From Fibrobacteraceae bacterium (GTDB taxonomy: Bacteria > Fibrobacterota > Fibrobacteria > Fibrobacterales > Fibrobacteraceae), in contig JALNVO010000077.1 of NCBI GenBank assembly GCA_023231365.1, positions 1-10,874 on the forward strand: a DNA stretch of 10,874 nt, given 5' to 3'. This document shows positions 1 to 5,804 of this stretch, piece by piece (within the stretch, counting starts at the first letter, position 1; the number at the start of each line of letters is the position of its first letter). The notes beneath the pieces are model-generated. The model saw nothing but the letters and a program-made list of their open reading frames with translations. It was not told the DNA's origin and ran no database searches. A program made the position numbers and the translations under genes.

Positions 1-39
1 ATGCTTGAACGTCTAGGAGATTTAAAATGTCAGAAGTAA
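1..39 (+). other. Possible 3' end of an upstream gene
   Basis: The window opens inside sequence that may belong to a preceding plus-strand gene. Frame 1 stays open from base 1 to a TAA at 37-39 and would encode 12 residues ending LGDLKCQK, overlapping the next gene by 13 bases. The other two plus frames close earlier (TAG at 14-16, TGA at 6-8). With so little sequence I cannot tell which frame, if any, is coding, and no product can be named. Confidence 0.2.
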
Positions 40-1019
40 ATTCCGTAGAAGACAAGGCCCCAGAAGAAACCCTTGGTGCTTATCTCACCAGGGCTCGGGA
101 AATGAGAGGCCTTTCGCAAGAGATGCTTTCCCAGAAAACGCATATTTCGATAACCATTTTGGAAAACATCGAATCAGGCGATTGGAAAAAATTTCCAATT
201 GAAGCTTATGTGAGAGGCTATCTCAATTCTATTTCGGAGTCCTTGAATCTCGATAGCGCTAAGATCCTTTCCTATTTTTCCAAGGAATATGGTTCCTCGT
301 ATCCTAAGGTCTTTGTGGCGGATCCGGAATCAAATTTGCAGAAGTCTTTTTCTTCTGTACACGAGAGAACGCCCTCATCTAAAAATACGAAATGGATTAT
401 GATAGTCCTTGTTGTGCTTGCTCTCGCTTTTTTGGCTATCATGAATTTTGTCAAGCGCGCTGAAGTTTCTACCCCATCTTCTGGAGACTCCATCTCCGTT
501 GCGCTTCCCGTAGAGGACTCCTCAACGGAATTTACGGCGGAAGTTCCCGATGGTGCTGAAAACGTGCCTGCGGAATCACTGAATACATTACCCGATACCG
601 CTAGTAAAGGGGCTGTATCCGATTCACTTAGGAAATCTTCTGCAAAATTTTCTTCGACAACGACGTTCATTAAATCCTCAGATTCTCATATGAGTTCCTC
701 GTCGGCGATAGCGTTAGCTCCTAGTACTATGAAAGGTAAGAACCGCATTTCCATAAATGGAAATGGGAAGTCTGTTTCTTGGATCGGCATAGCCCGGCAT
801 TTGGGCGATTCCACAATGATCAAGGATGCAAATATTTCGACCCCTGATACTCGATTCGATTATGCTTCAGATGATACTTTATGTGTGATAGTCGGCAATC
901 CGGACGGTGTTGGCAAAATGCTCATCAATGGCAAGGATATCAAGGTCCCCGTCCGCAAGGGTTATGCAACCCGTTTTTGCATCGTCGATGGAGAAATGAT
1001 CATTGGAGGTAAGAGATGA
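27..1019 (+). CDS. rodZ: RodZ-like membrane protein with N-terminal helix-turn-helix
   Basis: A 330-residue bitopic membrane protein with RodZ-family architecture. Residues about 15-90 form a Cro/CI-like helix-turn-helix domain (GAYLTRAREMRGLSQEML, then a LENIESGDW stretch and the YVRGYLNSIS segment typical of HTH_25). Residues about 123-142 are one hydrophobic membrane span ending in a basic FVKRA. A Ser/Thr/Pro/Ala-rich linker covers about 145-235. A small C-terminal domain from about 238 (SVSWIGIARHLGDS to the GYATRF end) is consistent with the DUF4115-type periplasmic domain. In the known family the cytoplasmic domain binds the MreB cytoskeleton and helps set rod shape. The ATG at 27 has AGGAGA at 15-20, six bases upstream. 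The stop overlaps the hisB start. RodZ is the likeliest assignment; another HTH-plus-anchor protein is possible because the C-terminal domain is weakly conserved. Confidence 0.8.
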   Translation: MSEVNSVEDKAPEETLGAYLTRAREMRGLSQEMLSQKTHISITILENIESGDWKKFPIEAYVRGYLNSISESLNLDSAKILSYFSKEYGSSYPKVFVADPESNLQKSFSSVHERTPSSKNTKWIMIVLVVLALAFLAIMNFVKRAEVSTPSSGDSISVALPVEDSSTEFTAEVPDGAENVPAESLNTLPDTASKGAVSDSLRKSSAKFSSTTTFIKSSDSHMSSSSAIALAPSTMKGKNRISINGNGKSVSWIGIARHLGDSTMIKDANISTPDTRFDYASDDTLCVIVGNPDGVGKMLINGKDIKVPVRKGYATRFCIVDGEMIIGGKR

Positions 1020-1606
1020 GAAAAGCTGAAATTATCCGCAATACCCGTGAAACTAAAATTTCACTTTCTTTGAATCTAGACGACTCTACTCGGGGAACGA
1101 TTGATACCGGTTCTGCTTTTCTGGACCATATGCTCGATCTTTTTCAAGTGCACGGAGGCTTTTCGCTCAACATTCATTGTGATGGCGACAGGCAAGTGGA
1201 TATGCATCACAGCATTGAAGATATCGGCATTGTCCTCGGCGAAGCTTTAATCAAGTGCTTGGGTGATAAGAAGGGCATTGAACGCTATGGATTTTACTTT
1301 GTACCTATGGACGAGGCCTTGGCCCGTGTTTGCATTGATTTCAGTAATCGGATTGGTATTGTCTGGCGGGTGAAGCTTCCGTCTCAGACTGTCGGTGCAG
1401 AGAATATGGATGCTCATCTCTTCGAGCATTTCTTTAAGAGTATTGGAGAAAATGCCCGGATGAATTTACATATAGAACTTTTCTATGGTGAAGATAATCA
1501 TCATTGTCTAGAAGCCATCTTTAAAGCATTTGCCCGTGCAGTAGCGATGGCTGTAGCGCCATCTCGGAATGTGCTCGGTATTCCGAGCTCTAAGGGTGTT
1601 CTTTAA
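1016..1606 (+). CDS. hisB: Imidazoleglycerol-phosphate dehydratase HisB
   Basis: Complete monofunctional dehydratase of 196 residues, the usual length, with no fused phosphatase domain. It converts imidazole glycerol phosphate to imidazole acetol phosphate in cytoplasmic histidine synthesis and uses manganese. Visible signatures are FLDHMLDLFQVHGG (35-48), the metal-binding HHSIEDIG (64-71), MDEALARV (98-105), and the second metal motif with H162, H163 and E166 followed by FKAFARAVA. The C-terminus PSSKGVL (190-196) matches the family end. The ATG overlaps the preceding gene's TGA as ATGA, and GGAGG at 1005-1009 lies six bases upstream, so both start and operon membership with the rodZ-like gene are well supported. 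No other his gene lies in the window, which is unusual for a pathway often clustered. Confidence 0.97.
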   Translation: MRKAEIIRNTRETKISLSLNLDDSTRGTIDTGSAFLDHMLDLFQVHGGFSLNIHCDGDRQVDMHHSIEDIGIVLGEALIKCLGDKKGIERYGFYFVPMDEALARVCIDFSNRIGIVWRVKLPSQTVGAENMDAHLFEHFFKSIGENARMNLHIELFYGEDNHHCLEAIFKAFARAVAMAVAPSRNVLGIPSSKGVL

Positions 1607-1619
1607 TTCGGACTTAGAG
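1588..1619. repeat. Inverted repeat spanning the convergent stop codons
   Basis: CTCTAAG (1588-1594) and CTTAGAG (1613-1619) form a perfect 7-base inverted repeat with an 18-base loop. It covers the 3' ends of hisB and the convergent lipoprotein gene, whose stops are only 7 bases apart. A short stem, GCTCGG/CCGAGC with loop TATT, lies just upstream at 1573-1588. Neither is followed by a T run, so a terminator role is only a possibility. Confidence 0.3.
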
Positions 1620-2213
1620 TACTGGAATGCGGACTTTGTCGCCGCTTTTCAAGTGCTCGATGGCAACACCGGGGTTCACGGATTGTAAGGCGGAAAGTGT
1701 GTAGAAGCGGGGAAGTTTCGTTGCGTCCTTGCCGTAGGCGCGGGAGAGGAGTTTTAGAATATCTTCTCCGTCCTTTGCTTCTGCTAGTTTGTATTTGCTT
1801 GTATTTGAGGGGTCGGACTGCAAGTCGCCGAGCGCATTCATGAATTTGTCGGCAAAGTGCTCTTCGTTGTTCCCTGAAGCCTGCTTGTAGGTTTGTGTTG
1901 AAGCTTTGGTCGCGGGAGTCGTTTTATCCCCCGATTTAGGCTCTTCTGCGGGAATGCCGGTCCTTTTATTTGGAATGGAAAAGGAGGGCATAGTACGGGT
2001 GTTTACGCTGATTTCTGTCTCGGCGGAGTCCGTATCTTTTTTAATCGGTTCTGCCTTGAGAATGGAGTCTAATGAGGCTATGTAGGTACTGTCAGGCCAA
2101 GATTCCAGTGGGTATTTTTTGTTGATCTGGATGCGTTCGGTTTGAGGAGCTCCATCATCACAGGCTGCAAAAAGACAAAGAAACGGCACTAAAAAAAGAA
2201 TCTTCAGCTTCAT
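1614..2213 (-). CDS. Putative lipoprotein with C-terminal LysM-like domain
   Basis: A 199-residue predicted lipoprotein. Residues 1-17 are a short basic then hydrophobic signal ending in a lipobox (LFAAC), with Cys18 as the lipidated residue. Asp19 and Asp20 follow it; in E. coli Asp at +2 retains lipoproteins in the inner membrane, but whether that rule holds here is unknown. Residues about 60-125 are polar, rich in Lys, Thr, Pro and Glu, and probably disordered. Residues 141-199 resemble a LysM fold: YKLAEAKDGEDILKLLSRAY, then LQSVNPG and LKSGDKVRIP. LysM domains usually bind peptidoglycan, so a wall-associated envelope protein is inferred; no enzyme motif is visible. The start is fixed by an in-frame TGA immediately upstream, though GAGG (2215-2218) is only one base from the ATG. 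I recognise no specific gene name. Confidence 0.75.
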   Translation of the reverse strand: MKLKILFLVPFLCLFAACDDGAPQTERIQINKKYPLESWPDSTYIASLDSILKAEPIKKDTDSAETEISVNTRTMPSFSIPNKRTGIPAEEPKSGDKTTPATKASTQTYKQASGNNEEHFADKFMNALGDLQSDPSNTSKYKLAEAKDGEDILKLLSRAYGKDATKLPRFYTLSALQSVNPGVAIEHLKSGDKVRIPVL

Positions 2214-2237
2214 ACCTCAAAAATACTATTTAACGAC

Positions 2238-2266
2238 TTGCCAAAAAACTAAAATTCGCCTAGATT
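2238..2266 (+). promoter_or_regulatory. Candidate promoter for rpmE2
   Basis: TTGCCA (2238-2243) and TAGATT (2261-2266) are separated by 17 bases and match the sigma-70 type -35 and -10 boxes at five and four of six positions. A start a few bases further on would leave a leader of about 30 bases before the ATG at 2302, containing the AGGA site. Judged by eye only. Confidence 0.35.
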
Positions 2267-2301
2267 TGGGCTTTCAAACGCTAAATCAGCAGGATTCCAA
2301 A

Positions 2302-2622
2302 ATGAAAGAAGGTATTCATCCTAATTACAAACCGGTTGTGTTCGTTGATGCGAATACGGGGAAAGAATTTATCACCCGCTCCACGAAGCCGACTACCGAT
2401 AAGAAAGTGATTGACGGTGTTGAATATGGCGTGGTTTCCTTGGAAATCACATCCGACACCCATCCGTTCTGGACCGGTAAGCAGCACCGCGTGGATACCG
2501 CTGGCCGTATTGATCTCTTCAACAAGCGTTTCGCTTCCAACATCGTTGGTGCAAAGCGCAAGACTCGCAAGGCTGCGGTTAAGAAGGACGAAGATCAAAC
2601 AGAAGAATCTGCCGAGAAGTAA
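2302..2622 (+). CDS. rpmE2: 50S ribosomal protein L31 type B
   Basis: A 106-residue L31, a large-subunit ribosomal protein. It has the type B signatures MKEGIHPNYKPVVFVD at the N-terminus and SDTHPFWTGKQHRVDTAGRI (51-70) followed by DLFNKRF. It contains no cysteine at all, so it is the zinc-independent (C-minus) form. In some bacteria that form replaces the zinc-binding paralogue under zinc limitation; here no second copy is visible, so it may be the only L31. After about residue 83 there is a Lys/Arg then Glu/Asp-rich tail of some 20 residues, longer than the usual 80-90 residue protein. I chose ATG 2302 over the in-frame TTG at 2266 because it begins at the conserved N-terminus and has AGGA at 2291-2294, seven bases upstream. 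A strong terminator follows. Confidence 0.95.
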   Translation: MKEGIHPNYKPVVFVDANTGKEFITRSTKPTTDKKVIDGVEYGVVSLEITSDTHPFWTGKQHRVDTAGRIDLFNKRFASNIVGAKRKTRKAAVKKDEDQTEESAEK

Positions 2623-2640
2623 TTTTTGTAAAAGATTTTG

Positions 2641-2672
2641 AAAAAAGCTTCCCTAAAAAGGGAAGCTTTTTT
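2641..2672 (+). terminator. Intrinsic terminator after rpmE2
   Basis: A perfect 13-base-pair inverted repeat: 2641-2653 pairs with 2660-2672 around a six-base TAAAAA loop. The core is AGCTTCCC/GGGAAGCT, flanked by A-run and T-run arms that provide the U tract. It lies 18 bases past the rpmE2 stop, and the symmetric A/T arms could also stop transcription on the other strand. Confidence 0.92.
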
Positions 2673-2698
2673 CATTATAGCTTTTTAAATTGAATTTG

Positions 2699-2704
2699 TA
2701 TAAA
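2699..2704 (+). promoter_or_regulatory. Candidate -10 element before the Omp85-like gene
   Basis: TATAAA at 2699-2704 lies 32 bases before the ATG at 2737, just after the rpmE2 terminator, where a new promoter is expected. I see no convincing -35 box at the normal distance; TTGAAT at 2690-2695 is too close. No Shine-Dalgarno site is visible before this ATG. Confidence 0.25.
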
Positions 2705-2736
2705 TTAGCGAGATTTCCGTAAACTACTTTTGAATT

Positions 2737-4017
2737 ATGGTTGAAACTTTTGGGAAATTCTGCATTGATATCTTGTTGTTGCCGTTGCTCTTCGCGGGAC
2801 TTCTTTGGGCTCGCGAAGAAGGATCTTCTTGCGTTGATGGTGTTCTTGTCCGTGAAATTAGATTTTCCGGTTTGAAAGACACAGATCCTAAGGTGGTGGA
2901 GAGGGAATTGTTAAATAGGAAGAACGCCCCGTTTTCCTCTGCGGATTTCAATTCTGAGAAGTTGCGGTTCGAAGGCTTGGACCTCTTTTCCGATATTTCG
3001 TTAGTTTGTACTGATTCTGCAGGAATGCTTTCGCTGAATTATAAATTTACGGAACTTCTACATTGGATTCCTTCTCCAGCGGGCAAGAAGACGGATCAGG
3101 ATGGATGGATGCTCGGACTTGCCCTTGCCCATTTGAACGTGGCGGGAGAGGATATCCGGGCTGAAGTACAGTACCGCACGTCCATAGATCCTCTATTCGA
3201 TTCAAAGGAATTCGCTTTTTATGCATCGTCTCCTTGGCTTTTTAATGCGCCTATTGGCTGGAATATGGAATTTCTGCGGACGGATTCCTGGGATGATTTG
3301 CGCGGTTTTTATGACCGCTCTTGGTTGGCCCATTTGGATTTGGATGCCCGGTTGTGGGGAAATCTTTCTTTGATAGGGGGGGCGTCTTATAGGTATGTTC
3401 AGAAATATGGCGCTGTTCCCGATTTAGGTGTGGGTACGCTTTATGATGGGCGCGATTCTAAGACGGACCCGCGTTTGGGTGCTTATGAGGAAATGCGCGT
3501 GACCCGCTATGGGGCATTTTATGGAGATGTAGAGGATTATGTGGAATATCTCTGGGACAATCGCTTATATGTAAATAAAGATCGCTGGATTACGGGGCTC
3601 TATTCGCTCATCCGCTACCGTCCGGGGCATCAGATGTTTTTTGATCGGCTTCACGAGGGCGGTGCAAATACCCTCCGCGGTTTTGATCCGGATTCGAGCG
3701 TTCATGGAAAACATGAAGCCGTTTGGAATGCGGAAGAGCGCTTTGTGCTTTTGGAGCGCAGGCCGTTTTCTGTGCTAGGAGCGAATCTTTTCTTTGGCCT
3801 GCAACTTGTGGCGGGTGTAGAAGGATCTTTTCTCTGGGACGATAATTTGCCGGGCTGGGAAGATTACAGGCAAAGTATTTACGGCGGTGTGCATATTGTG
3901 ATTCCTGCACTAGACCGAATTCGCATTGAAGCGGGATATAGCCCGGACGGGGGTATGATTAAATTTTCCGTAGGTCTTTATGAAAAAGCTGTTTCTGAAC
4001 GTTGGCGTTCTCGTTAG
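2737..4017 (+). CDS. Compact Omp85-family outer-membrane protein with one POTRA domain
   Basis: A 426-residue outer-membrane protein of the BamA/TamA/surface-antigen family. Residues 1-25 look like a signal peptide ending LLWA. Residues about 36-106 form a single POTRA-like domain (VREIRFSGLKDTDPKVVERE, then FSSADFNSEKLRFEGLDLF and a closing strand). The rest is a beta-barrel-like alternation of aromatic and polar residues with DGRDSKTDPRLGAY (237-250) and the family hallmark GGANTLRGF (308-316), the LRGF of barrel loop 6. BamA has five POTRA domains and TamA three, so this is a short relative rather than BamA itself. Family members insert barrels or secrete substrates; which this one does cannot be told. 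Cys32 and Cys91 bracket the POTRA and could form a disulfide. The gene is probably its own transcription unit. Confidence 0.82.
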   Translation: MVETFGKFCIDILLLPLLFAGLLWAREEGSSCVDGVLVREIRFSGLKDTDPKVVERELLNRKNAPFSSADFNSEKLRFEGLDLFSDISLVCTDSAGMLSLNYKFTELLHWIPSPAGKKTDQDGWMLGLALAHLNVAGEDIRAEVQYRTSIDPLFDSKEFAFYASSPWLFNAPIGWNMEFLRTDSWDDLRGFYDRSWLAHLDLDARLWGNLSLIGGASYRYVQKYGAVPDLGVGTLYDGRDSKTDPRLGAYEEMRVTRYGAFYGDVEDYVEYLWDNRLYVNKDRWITGLYSLIRYRPGHQMFFDRLHEGGANTLRGFDPDSSVHGKHEAVWNAEERFVLLERRPFSVLGANLFFGLQLVAGVEGSFLWDDNLPGWEDYRQSIYGGVHIVIPALDRIRIEAGYSPDGGMIKFSVGLYEKAVSERWRSR

Positions 4018-4031
4018 AATTTTTCTATAAT
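4002..4031 (+). promoter_or_regulatory. Candidate promoter for ppa
   Basis: TTGGCG (4002-4007) and a perfect TATAAT (4026-4031) are 18 bases apart, with the -35 box inside the end of the preceding gene. A second TATAAT sits at 4037-4042 without a good -35 partner. Either would give an AT-rich leader of about 35-50 bases before the ATG at 4083, in which no Shine-Dalgarno site is visible. Confidence 0.35.
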
Positions 4032-4082
4032 CTTCTTATAATTTTTTGTTACAAACGTCTTTTTTAATCTTATCTTTACTTT

Positions 4083-4697
4083 ATGCCTATTAACTATCTT
4101 GATTTGCCTATTGGGCCTAAATATCCATTTGAAGTGGATTGTGTTGTTGAAATTCCGAAGGATACGAACGTTAAGTACGAATATGATGAGCGCTATCACG
4201 TGTTCCGTTTGGACCGCTGTTTGCTCTCTTCAATGAGTTATCCTTGTAGTTATGGTCTTATTCCTAGCACTCGTGCCGATGATGGAGATGCTTTGGATAT
4301 GCTTGTATATTGTTCTTCTGCGCTTGCTACCGGTACTGTTGTTTCTTGTCGCGTTGTTGGCGTGTTGGATATGACGGATGGCGGTAAGAAGGATTACAAG
4401 GTGCTTGGTGTGCCACTTTACATCCCGCATCCAATACGCGATATCAGCGATGTGGATCCTATGTTCCTCAAAATCACCCGCAATTTCTTTCAATATTATA
4501 AGGAACTGGAAGGAAAAACCGTTGAAATCGGTGATTGGATGAATGCTAAGTTTGCGAGGGAAAAGGTCATTGAAGCTCACCAGCGTTATTTTGAAACTCA
4601 GGTACAGCATCCGGAAACGTGTTACCAGGAGCCAGAAAATACATCGGAGGGGCAATCTCACGAGCACATCCATAATTCCGATTTGATGATGATTTAA
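4083..4697 (+). CDS. ppa: Family I inorganic pyrophosphatase
   Basis: A 204-residue soluble pyrophosphatase that hydrolyses PPi to two phosphates in the cytoplasm and so pulls biosynthetic reactions forward. Conserved elements in order: EIPKDTNVKYEYD (23-35), LDRCLLSSMSYPCSYGLIPST (43-63, with Arg45 and Tyr57 in the usual positions), the metal motif DGDALDM with Asp67, Asp69 and Asp72, then Asp99 and Asp104 in the MTDGGKKDYKV segment, and YYKELEGK (138-145). All acidic metal ligands and the usual Lys/Arg/Tyr residues seem present. Oddities are Ala70 where the signature normally has Pro or Glu, Gly in place of an acidic residue near 100, and a hydrophilic tail of about 25 residues with several His. 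A promoter candidate lies just upstream; the gene converges on yebC. Confidence 0.95.
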   Translation: MPINYLDLPIGPKYPFEVDCVVEIPKDTNVKYEYDERYHVFRLDRCLLSSMSYPCSYGLIPSTRADDGDALDMLVYCSSALATGTVVSCRVVGVLDMTDGGKKDYKVLGVPLYIPHPIRDISDVDPMFLKITRNFFQYYKELEGKTVEIGDWMNAKFAREKVIEAHQRYFETQVQHPETCYQEPENTSEGQSHEHIHNSDLMMI

Positions 4698-4718
4698 TTT
4701 TTTTCAGTTTGGCAAAGC

Positions 4719-4757
4719 TGTTTGAAAATCTATGCTTTTTTAATGGATTTTCAAGCA
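4719..4757. repeat. Long hairpin downstream of ppa
   Basis: Bases 4719-4730 and 4746-4757 form a 12-pair stem (core TTGAAAATC/GATTTTCAA, one G-T wobble) around a 15-base loop that contains a T run. It starts 22 bases past the ppa stop. There is no T run after the stem on the plus strand, so it is not a standard intrinsic terminator; 3'-end protection of the ppa transcript is one possibility. Confidence 0.4.
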
Positions 4758-4830
4758 AAGGAAATTGGCAAAATCCCGTTTCCAATAATTATCTACTAGG
4801 GGAGTGAAATTCGAGTGAAGATGGGTGCTA

Positions 4831-4860
4831 AAAAAAGCCTGCATCATTTAAGATGCAGGC
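4831..4860 (-). terminator. Intrinsic terminator for the minus-strand yebC transcript
   Basis: GCCTGCATC (4837-4845) and GATGCAGGC (4852-4860) form a perfect 9-pair GC-rich stem with a six-base loop. On the minus strand the stem is followed at once by six T (complement of 4831-4836). It lies about 85 bases beyond the yebC stop and would stop transcription of the large minus-strand block. Confidence 0.82.
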
Positions 4861-4900
4861 CGTAATAGATCTTTATTATTTTTTCAGGTTTCTGAAAGTA

Positions 4901-4928
4901 AAAGCGGAGCCTTATAAAGTTCCGCTTT
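4901..4928 (-). terminator. Weaker hairpin just after yebC
   Basis: AAAGCGGA (4901-4908) pairs with TCCGCTTT (4921-4928), an 8-pair stem with a 12-base loop, 16 bases beyond the yebC stop. On the minus strand the stem's own T run is followed by an interrupted T stretch, so it may be a leaky first terminator ahead of the stronger one, or an RNA-stability hairpin. Confidence 0.4.
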
Positions 4929-4944
4929 GTAAAGGAATGGTGTT

Positions 4945-5691
4945 TTATTCAGCAGAATCCATATCTTCGTCGCTGATTTCGGCACTGTGGTACACATCTT
5001 GCACGTCTTCATCGTCTTCGAATTTTTCAAGGAGCTTGAGGAGCTTTTGCGCATCATCGTGGCTGACTTTTACCGGGTCGTTCGGAACGTAGGAAATTTC
5101 TGCGCTGACCATTTCTATGCCTGCACCTTCGAGTGCGCGGGTCACAGATTCAAAAGATTCCGGCTTGGTGGAAATTTCGTGGATGCCATCCTCTGTGCTC
5201 ATATCGTCTGCACCGGCATCAAGGACCAAGTCCATCACCTTATCTTCAGTGTATTTGGTGCCATCGACAAGGATCACGCCTTTGTGCGTAAAAGCCCATG
5301 CGACAGAACCGGATTCGCCCATGCTTCCGCCATTCTTGTTGAAAATGTTGCGGATGTTTGACACGGTACGGGTTTTGTTGTCCGTCATGCACTTGACTAA
5401 AATGGCTACTCCGCCCGGTCCGCGTCCTTCGTAGGACGGTTCTTCCATCACGATCCCTTTTCCTTCACCTGTAGCTTTAGCAATAGCGGAATCAATGTTC
5501 TTTGCAGGAAGGCTTTGTCCCTTTGCTTTGAGAATTGCTGCACGGAGACGTGGGTTCGCATCCGGGTTGCCTCCACCGAGTTTGGCGGCAATTGAAATTT
5601 CCTTGATGAGCTTATTCCACGCTTTTGCGCGGCCAACGTCTGTTTTAGCTTTTTTGCGTTTGATTGTGGCCCACTTGGAATGTCCAGACAT
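4945..5691 (-). CDS. yebC: YebC/PmpR-family regulatory protein
   Basis: A 248-residue member of the YebC/PmpR (TACO1) family, complete and of normal length. It opens with the hallmark MSGHSKWATIKRKKAKTD and has the glycine-rich GGGNPDANPRLR (39-50), then NIDSAIAKATGEG, the EGRGPGGVAILV strand (88-99), NKTRTVSNIRNIFNKNGGSM, and a GSVAWAF motif. The C-terminus is acidic (EKFEDDEDVQDVY and beyond). Family members have been described as DNA-binding transcriptional regulators and, more recently, as factors that help ribosomes through difficult sequences; the sequence does not say which applies here. The start has GAGG at 5697-5700, five bases upstream. The amidase gene ends 113 bases upstream on the same strand with no clear terminator between, so read-through is possible, though the gap also holds unusual elements. 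Confidence 0.96.
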   Translation of the reverse strand: MSGHSKWATIKRKKAKTDVGRAKAWNKLIKEISIAAKLGGGNPDANPRLRAAILKAKGQSLPAKNIDSAIAKATGEGKGIVMEEPSYEGRGPGGVAILVKCMTDNKTRTVSNIRNIFNKNGGSMGESGSVAWAFTHKGVILVDGTKYTEDKVMDLVLDAGADDMSTEDGIHEISTKPESFESVTRALEGAGIEMVSAEISYVPNDPVKVSHDDAQKLLKLLEKFEDDEDVQDVYHSAEISDEDMDSAE

Positions 5692-5711
5692 ATATACCTC
5701 ACAAGTTCAAA

Positions 5712-5731
5712 ATTTTTGTGGCAACAAAAAT
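5712..5731. repeat. Hairpin in the yebC leader
   Basis: ATTTTTGT (5712-5719) and ACAAAAAT (5724-5731) are perfect 8-base arms around GGCA, centred about 30 bases before the yebC ATG and close to its ribosome-binding site. It could be an operator or a leader hairpin; its AT-rich stem is weak and nothing else in the sequence decides between these or chance. Confidence 0.35.
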
Positions 5732-5742
5732 AATTTCATAAA

Positions 5743-5758
5743 GGGGTGGGTGGGTAGG
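5743..5758 (+). other. G-rich tract with quadruplex potential
   Basis: Four closely spaced G runs (GGGG, GGG, GGG, GG) separated by one or two bases lie in the otherwise AT-rich amidase-yebC gap. They are on the plus strand, which is the template for yebC, so the transcript would carry the C-rich complement. The last run is only GG, so a full three-layer quadruplex is not guaranteed. Confidence 0.4.
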
Positions 5759-5804
5759 TCTTTTTTTAAAATAAAAGCTTAAAATAGGCGTTTTTGTCGA
5801 AGAT

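Noticed and set aside
272..670. A 132-codon minus-strand open frame inside the rodZ-like gene
   Set aside because: It mirrors the Ser-rich linker of the plus-strand gene, has low complexity and shows no supporting start site or motif.
2223..2244. Minus-strand TTGGCA and TAGTAT as a promoter for the lipoprotein gene
   Set aside because: The boxes are only 10 bases apart, too close for a sigma-70 type promoter.
2266..2301. Earlier TTG start for L31
   Set aside because: It would add 12 residues before the conserved MK-GIHP start, overlaps the candidate promoter, and the downstream ATG has its own AGGA site.
4230..4673. A 147-codon minus-strand open frame opposite ppa
   Set aside because: The plus strand encodes a pyrophosphatase with all its catalytic residues; the reverse frame shows no family features.
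5766..5786. Direct repeat TTAAAATA at 5766-5773 and 5779-5786
   Set aside because: Two copies of an 8-base AT-only word in AT-rich sequence are easily due to chance; no further copies or symmetry found.
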